Source: Nitrospiraceae bacterium (GTDB lineage Bacteria > Nitrospirota > Thermodesulfovibrionia > Thermodesulfovibrionales > Dissulfurispiraceae). Taken from it: 5,867 nucleotides of DNA. The notes beneath the pieces were generated by a model, which did no database searches, had not been told where the DNA came from, and was given only the letters and a program-made list of their open reading frames with translations. The DNA lies in contig PMYY01000136.1 in the NCBI GenBank assembly GCA_003170655.1, positions 11,377 through 17,243 of the forward strand. The letters run 5' to 3'. Shown here piece by piece: positions 1 to 5,867 of the stretch. The translations under genes were made by a program, and so were the position numbers. How positions within the stretch are numbered: position 1 is the stretch's first letter; every line of letters begins with the position of its first letter.

Positions 1-2783
1 ACGGCAAGAAAAACTATCGCCGTTTTCGTAAAGGACTTTGTATTGAAATAGATGAGGATGAAGATGACGAACAAGGTGAACGGGATTACGATCTTCAGCC
101 GTTCATGCGTTTGCACCAGGTATTCGTATTCACCGCTCCACTGGAGCCTGTAGCCCGACGGAATTCGGAGTGAAGAGAGCTTCTTTTTCGCCTCCTCGAC
201 ATATCCGCCGATATCCCTTCCCGAGAAATCGATATAGACGTATGAGGTGAGCAATCCCTCTTCGCTCTTAATGGCCGTAGGGCCTTTAACTATTTTGATG
301 TCCGCAAGTTCACCGAGAGGGACCTGGGTAATCCTAGACTGAGCAGGCATTCCCGGAGCTGCTGCAGGCGAGGGTCCTTCCGTGACGGGGACGAGGATCC
401 TCTTGATGTCTTCGGGGTCGCTCCTCATGTCTCTGAAATAGCGCACGTTTACCGGATAACGCTCTCTTCCTTCGACGGTAGTGGTGAGGTTCATGCCGCC
501 TATTGCGGACTGGATAATCTCCTGCACATCTTTCACAGTGAGGCCGTAACGGCCAGCTGCTTCCCTGTTTACATTTATATCGAAAAAATATCCAGTTGTA
601 ACACGCTCGGCGTAGGCGCTTCTCGTGCCGGGGATGGCCTGCATGCGCTTTTCAACCTCAACGCCGATATTCTCAATTTCGTTAAGGTCAGGTCCCAGGA
701 TCTTGATGCCTACCGGAGTTCTTATGCCTGTAGAGAGCATATCAATGCGTGCTTTAATCGGCATCGTGAACGAATTAGCCACGCCAGGAATAGTGAGGGC
801 GTCGTTCATTTCAAATTTTAGTTTCTCCACGGTCATACCCGGTCTCCATTGGGCTTCCGGCTTAAGGTTGACAACGGTCTCGAACATCTCCAGCGGGGCC
901 GGATCTGTGGCTGTATCGGCCCGACCGGCCTTACCAAATACCTGCGACACTTCCGGTATGCGCTTTAATATCCGGTCCTGGAGCCGGAGAAGTTTTGAGA
1001 CTTCCGATATAGACGCCCCCGGAACGGTTACGGGCATGTAGAAAAGCGAACCCTCATAAAGCGGCGGCATGAATTCAGACCCAAGCTTCAGGAATGGATA
1101 AGCGGTACCAACCATGATGATAACGGCAATGATGATCACTGTTTTTTTGTGACTGAGGGCGACGCGAGCGACCGGCTCATACAGCTTGCGCAGAATGCGG
1201 CTTACCGGGTGCCTATCTTCAGGATAAATAGTGAAAAGATACTTGATGACGGGCACCTTGCTTAGCGCACTCTGCCTGATGAAAAGAGACATGAGCACAG
1301 GTGTCAGTGTGATCGCTAGGAATGATGAAAAGAGCATGGCAAAGGTCTTGGTATATGCGAGAGGTTTGAAGAGCCTGCCGGCTTGCTCCTGAAGCGTGAA
1401 GACCGGAAGAAACCCGACCGTAATGACCAGAAGCGAAAAGAAGAGCGATGGCCCTACTTCCTTGGCTGCATCGATTATCACGTCTATCCTGCTGCAATAT
1501 AGTTCCTGATGGCACTCCCATTGCTCCATTTTCTTGTGTGCATTTTCGACCATTATGATCGATGCGTCCACCATCGCTCCGATGGCGATAGCAATGCCGC
1601 TCAGGCTCATGATATTCGAAGTAACCCCAAGATAATACATGCAGATGAACGATATTATGATCGCCACCGGGAGGGTGAGGATAACGACGAGGGCACTCGG
1701 CAAATGAAACAGGAATATGATGCAGACCGCGCTCACGGCCAGCGAGAGTTTGATTATCTCTTCTTTAAGGGTAGAGATCGAATTATGAATGAGGTCCGTC
1801 CGGTCATAAGTGACAACAATCTTTACCCCTTTTGGCAGGCTTGGCTCGATATCATTCTTAAGTTTCTGCTTTACGCGTTCGATGACATCCAGCACATTCT
1901 GCCCGAACCTCACGACGACGATGCCCCCAGCCACTTCGCCTTTGCCGTCAAGCTCAGCAATACCTCTCCGAATTTCCGGCCCGAGCTGAACGCGGGCGAT
2001 GTCCCTGACATAGACGGGTGTTCCCGACTTGTTCGATCCTACTGAGATGTTTTCGATATCGCCCAGGTTTTTTATGTATCCCCTGCCTCTCACCATATAC
2101 TCGGTGCCGGAGAATTCGAGCACTCTTCCCTCCACATCCTGATTGCTCCTCTTCACAGCTTCAAGCACTTTCGGCAGCGGCATGTTATAGGCAAGGAGCT
2201 TGTTCGGGTCGATTGTGATCTGGTATTGCTTTACAAAACCTCCGATGCTGGCGACCTGCGACACGCCTTGTACACTTTCGAGTGCGAGCTTTACATTGTA
2301 GTCCTGAATGGAGCGCAGTTCCGCCAGATTGTGTCCGCCGGTCTCATCGACGACGGCATAGGAAAAACCCCATCCCACGCTCGTTGCATCAGGGCCGAGC
2401 ACCGGATTGACGTCAGAGGGTATCTTGTTCTTTACCGCCTGGAGGTATTCCAGCACGCGGCTGCGTGCCCAGTAAATGTCAGTACCATCTTTGAATATGA
2501 CATAGATAAAAGAACTCCCCAGGAAAGAGAATCCCCGCACGGCGCGCACTTCAGGAGCGGCAAGAAGTGTGGATGAAATAGGATAGGTGATCTGGTCCTC
2601 CACAAGATCCGGACTCCTGCCGAGCCATTCGGTAAAGACGATAACCTGGGCATCGCTCAGATCAGGTATCGCGTCGAGGGGGGTCTTGTTCAGTGCCCAA
2701 AATCCCCACATGATAAGGAAAGCGACGAATAAAAATATGACGAACTTGTTGCGGGCGCTGAAATCGATTATTTTGGCGATCAT
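1..2783 (-). CDS. cusA: CusA-like heavy-metal RND efflux pump (Cu(I)/Ag(I) type), C-terminus cut by window edge
   Basis: Inner-membrane proton-driven pump that exports metal through the adaptor and outer-membrane channel encoded upstream. The frame opens at an ATG overlapping the adaptor stop (TAATG) and stays open for 927 codons to the window edge; E. coli CusA is about 1047 residues, so roughly the last 120 are missing. Seen: TM1 at about 13-32, a first periplasmic domain, TM2-TM6 between about 343 and 500 with the MVDASIIMVENAHKK motif, TM7 at about 548-565, a second periplasmic domain, and TM8 at about 898-913. D406 matches the proton-relay Asp405 of E. coli CusA. M583, M633 and M682 match its three-methionine site (573, 623, 672). 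M392, M404, M411, M483 and M498 match transmembrane relay methionines 391, 403, 410, 486 and 501. This supports monovalent metal rather than Zn/Co/Ni. The other relay residues (E939, K984) lie off the window. Oddities are a C-H-C cluster at 424-430 and an Ala/Pro-rich insertion at about 803-816. E. coli comparisons are from memory. Confidence 0.96.
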   Translation of the reverse strand, partial: MIAKIIDFSARNKFVIFLFVAFLIMWGFWALNKTPLDAIPDLSDAQVIVFTEWLGRSPDLVEDQITYPISSTLLAAPEVRAVRGFSFLGSSFIYVIFKDGTDIYWARSRVLEYLQAVKNKIPSDVNPVLGPDATSVGWGFSYAVVDETGGHNLAELRSIQDYNVKLALESVQGVSQVASIGGFVKQYQITIDPNKLLAYNMPLPKVLEAVKRSNQDVEGRVLEFSGTEYMVRGRGYIKNLGDIENISVGSNKSGTPVYVRDIARVQLGPEIRRGIAELDGKGEVAGGIVVVRFGQNVLDVIERVKQKLKNDIEPSLPKGVKIVVTYDRTDLIHNSISTLKEEIIKLSLAVSAVCIIFLFHLPSALVVILTLPVAIIISFICMYYLGVTSNIMSLSGIAIAIGAMVDASIIMVENAHKKMEQWECHQELYCSRIDVIIDAAKEVGPSLFFSLLVITVGFLPVFTLQEQAGRLFKPLAYTKTFAMLFSSFLAITLTPVLMSLFIRQSALSKVPVIKYLFTIYPEDRHPVSRILRKLYEPVARVALSHKKTVIIIAVIIMVGTAYPFLKLGSEFMPPLYEGSLFYMPVTVPGASISEVSKLLRLQDRILKRIPEVSQVFGKAGRADTATDPAPLEMFETVVNLKPEAQWRPGMTVEKLKFEMNDALTIPGVANSFTMPIKARIDMLSTGIRTPVGIKILGPDLNEIENIGVEVEKRMQAIPGTRSAYAERVTTGYFFDINVNREAAGRYGLTVKDVQEIIQSAIGGMNLTTTVEGRERYPVNVRYFRDMRSDPEDIKRILVPVTEGPSPAAAPGMPAQSRITQVPLGELADIKIVKGPTAIKSEEGLLTSYVYIDFSGRDIGGYVEEAKKKLSSLRIPSGYRLQWSGEYEYLVQTHERLKIVIPFTLFVIFILIYFNTKSFTKTAIVFLA

Positions 2784-3970
2784 TATTTTATGATCCCTTT
2801 CAGCGTTGCCTCCGAATCGATCAGGAAATTGGCTGCTGATGCGACGCGCTCACCTGCTTTCAGCCCCTTGGTGATCTCGACCATCCCGTCCGCCTTCATA
2901 CCGATGCTCACCTCGCGGGGCTCGAAATTACCTTCACCCTTGTCGACGTAGACCACCTGCCGCTTTCCCGCATCGAGGACCGCGTCATCGGGAATTACCA
3001 ATTTATTTCCGAGGTCGATCTTAACTTCGACGTTGGTATACATCTGGGGCTTCAGCTTGTTGCCGGGATTGGAAATGGTGAAGCGAACCTTTGCGGACCG
3101 CGTGTCACCCGCGATGGTCGGATAGACATAGTCGATATTAGAGCTGAATTCCTTGCCGGGGAAATAGCTAAGGCTGATAGCGGCCTTTTCTCCCACTCGG
3201 ATGAGAGGAAGCTCGTATTCGAAAATGTCCGACAATATCCATACAGTCGAAAGGTCCGCGATATCGAAGAGTTTCTCTCCAGGCGTGACACGCATACCTT
3301 TGAGGGCGGCTTTCTGCACAACATAGCCACTGACCGGGCTATAAATTGTCAGGGTGCGTATTGGCTTTCCGGACTGTTCGATCTTATCAATCTGAGCATC
3401 GCTGATGTCCCACAAACGCAATCTTTGCCTTGCCCCTTCGATTATCGATTGAGCATCTTTTGAGAGCATCGAGCCCACATCCTGATTTTTTACTAATGCG
3501 CTCTCTTTTTTCCATTTAAGGAGGTTGAGGAATTCCTGCTGGGTCGCGAGGAGTTCTGGACTGTATATCTCTGCAAGAGGTTCGCCTTTGCGAACGTACT
3601 TGCCGGAATAATCGACATGGAGTTTTTCTATCCATCCCTCGAATTTGGTATTCACGGTAGCGAGCCTGCGTTCATCGTATTCGACGAGGCCGACGGTCCT
3701 GATGATCTTACGCATGGGCTTGACCTCGGCAACAACGGTCTTAACTCCGATAAGCTGCTGCTTTTCGGGAGGGATGTCGACAGTCGGGGCTTCTTCTTGC
3801 TCCTGTGTGGATTCCGCCGTTGGTCGCTGGATGCCATCGCTGGAAGCCGTCTGCGCCGGTACAGGACCGGTTTTATCTTTGGCAGGCGCATAATAATTTA
3901 TTCCCCAAAAAGCGGCAACTGCAAGCAGAATGAATCCGAGTCCAATGATAAAAATATTTTTTTTATTCAT
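2783..3970 (-). CDS. cusB: CusB-like periplasmic adaptor (membrane fusion protein) of the RND efflux system
   Basis: Periplasmic adaptor that joins the RND pump to the outer-membrane channel. The 395-residue protein has an N-terminal hydrophobic segment at about 5-27, which acts as a signal or membrane anchor; there is no lipobox cysteine. A polar, probably flexible linker (28-70) follows, then a barrel-sandwich/lipoyl half (about 100-135, with the GxxVRKGEPLAEIYSPEL pattern), an alpha-hairpin (about 137-200), the second lipoyl half (about 204-240, TIYSPVSGYV and GMRVTPGE), a beta-barrel (about 243-320) and a membrane-proximal domain ending in LIDSEATL, which is typical of CusB. Residues 28-85 contain no Met, Cys or His, so the N-terminal methionine metal site described for E. 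coli CusB and the Cys/Met heavy-metal-binding domain found in some relatives are absent. The start ATG overlaps the channel gene's TGA (ATGA), with AGGGG a few bases upstream. The gene is followed immediately by the pump gene. Confidence 0.95.
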   Translation of the reverse strand: MNKKNIFIIGLGFILLAVAAFWGINYYAPAKDKTGPVPAQTASSDGIQRPTAESTQEQEEAPTVDIPPEKQQLIGVKTVVAEVKPMRKIIRTVGLVEYDERRLATVNTKFEGWIEKLHVDYSGKYVRKGEPLAEIYSPELLATQQEFLNLLKWKKESALVKNQDVGSMLSKDAQSIIEGARQRLRLWDISDAQIDKIEQSGKPIRTLTIYSPVSGYVVQKAALKGMRVTPGEKLFDIADLSTVWILSDIFEYELPLIRVGEKAAISLSYFPGKEFSSNIDYVYPTIAGDTRSAKVRFTISNPGNKLKPQMYTNVEVKIDLGNKLVIPDDAVLDAGKRQVVYVDKGEGNFEPREVSIGMKADGMVEITKGLKAGERVASAANFLIDSEATLKGIIK

Positions 3971-5292
3971 TTGGCCCCTGCTTGGCTATCAGTGGTAATG
4001 CCTGATAAACCCGCAATTGCTTCGAGCCGGGCGATGGCCTTTTCATGCTCTGCAAATTGTCCCCAGTAAGAAATTTCAAAATCGATGACCGACTTTAATC
4101 TTGTGATAACGGTAAGTGCGTCCACAGTGCCCGTCACGTATCCTGAAAGTGAAAGCTCGACATCTTGTCTACTCTTAGGAATAAGCCCTTCTCTGTATAG
4201 CGACATTAGTTTGTCCGTAGCCTTGAGCATTGAGAAATTGTCTTTGATAGCAGACGCTATCAAAAGCCGTGTCGATTCCTTTTCGCTCCTGGCCTCCGCA
4301 AGCAAGGCGTTTGCTTCATTTACCGCATGGCGCTGCTTTGTTCGGTAGAAGATTGGTATATTTATGGCGGCCCCGAGGCTCCACATATCCTGGAAGTCGT
4401 TGCCTCGGGCAAAATAGCCGCCCGTAATCGTAAAGTCCGGGATGTAATCTTTTTTTGCGAGCGAGACCTTTGCCTCTGCGGCCGCGATCATCTTATCCTT
4501 CGCCTCGATCTCTGGAGATCTCTCATATGCGATCTTTATAAGGTCACTCAGCTGGTAAGCAAGCGACGACGGTTTGGTCTCCACAGGTCGGCCGAGAGGA
4601 GCTTCTACGGACCTTCCGATGACAGAATTTAGCATCGCCTCAAGCGATTGTATTTTCTGCCTGAGCATTTCTTCCTTTTCAAGAAGCATATATTTCTCGG
4701 TCTGGGCCATGAGAACTTCCTGCTGCGAACCTTTGCCGGTAGAGTAACGAGAGAGTGCAGCATCTTCGACACGATTGAAGAGTGATGTCCTTTCGTGGAT
4801 CAGATCGATATTTTTGTAGGCTGTATATAAATCGAAATATAGTTCTTTGACACGGGATATCGTTTTCAGGCGGATTGCTTCAGACCCTGCATATGTGCTC
4901 TCTGATTCCCTCGCTGCGATGTCTCCCTTCAGTGCCAGCTTTCCAGGGAAGGGAAATGTCTGGGAAGCCGAGAACATCCATTGGGCATCGTCTGACTGAC
5001 CGTAGGTATATTTTTTGAATCCATCATTCTGGTAGCCGAACGAGAACGTTGGATCGGGCAGGGTCTTCGCCTGGGGAATCCTGTATTCGGACGCCGATGT
5101 CCTTGACTGCGAGGCAAGTAACTCGGGGCTGTTATTAAGCGCTTCAGCGATCAACTGTTGCAGGTTGAGGTCCTCGGCTTGCACACGAGCCGCAAAGAGA
5201 AACAAAGATGCAAAAAAGAAAAGGAAGGAAAGCGAAATGAACGGTCGATCGTATGCGGTGTTTGATCGTCCCGCAGAAACTTCGGTACACAT
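3967..5292 (-). CDS. TolC-family outer-membrane efflux channel protein (CusC role)
   Basis: Outer-membrane factor that forms the trimeric exit duct of the efflux system. At 441 residues it is of normal family length. A hydrophobic signal segment (about 18-36) ends in RVQA|ED, with predicted cleavage after A39. The mature part shows the internal duplication of the OEP family: the helical start LNLQQLIAEALNNSPEL (42-58); a first strand pair around 83-117 with FPFPGKLA; the conserved Y-x-x-G patch at 183-195; then the second copy with LIKIAYERSPEIEA (251-264), strands around 286-316 ending in INIPIFY, and YVTGTVDALTVI (385-396). There is no cysteine after the cleavage site, so unlike E. coli CusC it should not be a lipoprotein. 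The n-region before the hydrophobic core is long (about 17 residues), but no other usable in-frame start lies before the core, and GGAGGG 8 nt upstream supports this ATG. It lies 27 nt after the small exported protein gene and overlaps the adaptor gene by 4 nt. Confidence 0.94.
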   Translation of the reverse strand: MCTEVSAGRSNTAYDRPFISLSFLFFFASLFLFAARVQAEDLNLQQLIAEALNNSPELLASQSRTSASEYRIPQAKTLPDPTFSFGYQNDGFKKYTYGQSDDAQWMFSASQTFPFPGKLALKGDIAARESESTYAGSEAIRLKTISRVKELYFDLYTAYKNIDLIHERTSLFNRVEDAALSRYSTGKGSQQEVLMAQTEKYMLLEKEEMLRQKIQSLEAMLNSVIGRSVEAPLGRPVETKPSSLAYQLSDLIKIAYERSPEIEAKDKMIAAAEAKVSLAKKDYIPDFTITGGYFARGNDFQDMWSLGAAINIPIFYRTKQRHAVNEANALLAEARSEKESTRLLIASAIKDNFSMLKATDKLMSLYREGLIPKSRQDVELSLSGYVTGTVDALTVITRLKSVIDFEISYWGQFAEHEKAIARLEAIAGLSGITTDSQAGAK

Positions 5293-5300
5293 TACACGAC

Positions 5301-5306
5301 CCTCCC
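5301..5306 (-). promoter_or_regulatory. Strong ribosome binding site of the channel gene
   Basis: GGAGGG on the minus strand lies 8 nt upstream of the ATG at 5292, inside the 27-nt gap after the small protein gene. It is the best Shine-Dalgarno match in the operon. It fixes the start of the channel protein despite the unusually long n-region of its signal peptide. Confidence 0.75.
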
Positions 5307-5319
5307 TCTTCTGCCGGTC

Positions 5320-5712
5320 CTATTGGGCGTCAATATTGAATTTAACGGTCGAAGTCTGGCCATCCTTTGTTATCTTGACCGCGATACTCCATGAGCCGGA
5401 CATTGACAGGTCGAGTTTTGCAGCATACTTGTTACCTTCCAGCGCCGCATTTGTCTTGTAGTTCATTGCAGGCATTCCAGGCATTGCCGGCATTGAATAA
5501 TCAACCTTTACCATCGCATCGGTTACGTACTTACCAGTGGCGTCTTTAATCTGGATATCGACATCATTGGCGCCTGTGGTGGGCGGGTTCTTGTCGAACT
5601 TGACTTTTATATCGTAAGGACCAGCTTTGTGCTTAACCTCAAGGCCTGCCGCAAATACCGCGCCCGCCGCGATTAGAAGCAGGGCCACTGTAACCAGAAT
5701 TATCTTTTTCAT
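5320..5712 (-). CDS. Small exported FixH/YtkA-like protein with a methionine cluster, probable periplasmic metal-binding accessory
   Basis: First gene of the operon, 130 residues. A clear Sec signal peptide (MKKIILVT... with a hydrophobic core at about 4-18) ends in VFA|AG, with predicted cleavage after A21. The mature part of about 109 residues has alternating short beta-strand patterns (YDIKVKFD, DVDIQIKD, AMVKVDY, KYAAKLDL, SWSIAVKI, TVKFNID), consistent with the immunoglobulin-like fold of the FixH/YtkA family. The notable feature is the run SMPAMPGMPAMNY at 73-85, with methionines at 74, 77, 80 and 83. Two further methionines (67, 104) and W108 are present, and there is no Cys. Thioether clusters of this kind bind Cu(I) or Ag(I) in other periplasmic copper proteins. 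Position ahead of the channel, adaptor and pump suggests a metal carrier with a role like CusF, but it shows no CusF sequence pattern and the function is inferred. The start is supported by GGGGG 4 nt upstream. Confidence 0.88.
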   Translation of the reverse strand: MKKIILVTVALLLIAAGAVFAAGLEVKHKAGPYDIKVKFDKNPPTTGANDVDIQIKDATGKYVTDAMVKVDYSMPAMPGMPAMNYKTNAALEGNKYAAKLDLSMSGSWSIAVKITKDGQTSTVKFNIDAQ

Positions 5713-5727
5713 TTTTCCCCCAAATAT

Positions 5728-5751
5728 CCGTCAGAATAGGTTTCTGAACGG
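5728..5751 (-). promoter_or_regulatory. Imperfect inverted repeat (hairpin) in the operon leader, just before the first RBS
   Basis: On the minus strand the left arm CCGTTCAGAA and right arm TTCTGACGG are complementary except for one bulged base, with a 5-nt loop ACCTA. The structure ends 6 nt before the GGGGG ribosome binding motif and lies inside the predicted leader. It could be a protein-binding dyad (core TCAGAA-N5-TTCTGA) or an RNA hairpin affecting translation or mRNA stability. There is no following U-run in the sense direction, so it is not a terminator for this operon. Confidence 0.5.
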
Positions 5752-5767
5752 TTTCTTATCTTTAACG

Positions 5768-5794
5768 AGTATCAGCATCGACGACGCTTGTCAA
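5768..5794 (-). promoter_or_regulatory. Candidate sigma70-type promoter of the efflux operon
   Basis: A perfect -35 hexamer TTGACA (5794 down to 5789) is followed after a short 15-bp spacer by GATACT (5773 down to 5768), which matches 4 of 6 positions of TATAAT. At 17-bp spacing the sequence is TACTCG, which is poor. The weak or badly spaced -10 suits a promoter that needs an activator. A start near 5760 would give a leader of about 50 nt to the ATG at 5712. A short dyad sits in the spacer (5775-5787). Confidence 0.45.
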
Positions 5795-5803
5795 TACTTA
5801 CAC

Positions 5804-5813
5804 TTAATATTAA
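5804..5813. promoter_or_regulatory. Perfect 10-bp AT palindrome upstream of the -35 (possible UP element)
   Basis: TTAATATTAA is its own reverse complement and lies 9 bp upstream of the TTGACA hexamer. Its position and AT-richness fit an UP-like element or part of an activator site. It is short enough to occur by chance in AT-rich intergenic DNA. Confidence 0.25.
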
Positions 5814-5822
5814 CGCTCAATG

Positions 5823-5839
5823 ATGAAGAAATTATGAAG
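5823..5839 (-). promoter_or_regulatory. Tandem direct repeat CTTCAT-N5-CTTCAT, candidate response-regulator site
   Basis: Two identical CTTCAT hexamers on the minus strand are separated by 5 bp (period 11 bp, one helical turn), with a related CTTCAG just upstream (5841-5846). OmpR/PhoB-family response regulators, the family that includes CusR and CopR, commonly bind direct repeats with this period upstream of the -35. The repeat is about 28 bp upstream of the TTGACA hexamer. No regulator gene is visible in the window, so the assignment is inference. Confidence 0.35.
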
Positions 5840-5867
5840 GCTGAAGTATACCGGCAATTTTAACGGA

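Noticed and set aside
625..2576. Several plus-strand open frames (for example 625-1041, 1509-2045 and 2226-2576) opposite the pump gene.
   Set aside because: They lie antisense to a well-supported coding frame, have odd composition rich in Arg/Ser/His, show no recognisable domain and have no convincing ribosome binding sites.
1..2783. The pump gene might be broken, because no complete reading frame of its size lies between a start and a stop in the window.
   Set aside because: I read the frame from the ATG at 2783 to base 3 codon by codon; it has no stop and RND motifs stay in register throughout. It is only cut by the window edge.
3617..4632. Plus-strand frames opposite the adaptor and channel genes (3617-4069, 4085-4348, 4327-4632), and minus-strand frames inside the adaptor (3052-3330, 3652-3891).
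   Set aside because: All are out-of-frame shadows of genes with clear family motifs.
5728..5751. Reading the leader hairpin as an intrinsic terminator.
   Set aside because: In the operon direction no T-run follows. In the plus direction a loosely T-rich stretch follows, but no rightward gene ends here.
5845..5850. A second -10-like hexamer TATACT on the minus strand near the right edge.
   Set aside because: It matches TATAAT at 5 of 6 positions, but its -35 would lie beyond the window, so it cannot be assessed as a promoter.
5627..5863. A 78-residue plus-strand frame crossing the operon start and upstream region.
   Set aside because: It begins antisense to the signal peptide of the small protein, has low-complexity composition and would overlap the promoter region; no family resemblance.

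Overview
The window holds one leftward (minus-strand) operon that encodes a tripartite heavy-metal efflux system of the RND type, most likely for Cu(I)/Ag(I) (CusCBA-like). Reading in the direction of transcription, from right to left, the order is: a regulatory region (about 5713-5867); a small exported FixH/YtkA-like protein with a methionine cluster (5320-5712); a TolC-family outer-membrane channel protein (3967-5292); a CusB-like periplasmic adaptor (2783-3970); and a CusA-like inner-membrane RND pump (2783 to the left edge). The pump gene is cut by the window boundary. I read its frame codon by codon for 927 codons and found no stop or frameshift, so it is truncated only by the window.

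The genes are tightly packed. There are 27 nt between the small protein and the channel gene, a 4-nt ATGA overlap between channel and adaptor, and a 1-nt TAATG overlap between adaptor and pump. This looks like one translationally coupled transcript. The model is that the pump takes metal from the periplasm (and possibly from the cytoplasm), the adaptor links pump to channel, and the channel opens through the outer membrane. The small protein, made first, is a plausible periplasmic metal carrier or delivery factor. Metal specificity is read from the pump: its three periplasmic methionines and the visible transmembrane methionines fall at the positions known from E. coli CusA.

The host is a Gram-negative (diderm) bacterium, because the system needs an outer membrane. 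Base composition is close to balanced by eye. FixH/YtkA-like proteins beside Cus-type pumps occur in deltaproteobacterial and related lineages, but I cannot assign a taxon from this sequence.

The upstream region carries a perfect TTGACA -35 hexamer, an imperfect hairpin just before the ribosome binding site, an 11-bp-period direct repeat suggestive of an OmpR-family response-regulator site, and other short dyads. No RNA genes, insertion sequences, CRISPR arrays or mobile-element ends were seen. Nothing suggests a wholly new system. The points of most interest are the methionine-rich small protein paired with an adaptor whose N-terminal segment has lost its metal ligands, a Cys-His-Cys cluster in a cytoplasmic loop of the pump, and an Ala/Pro insertion in the pump.
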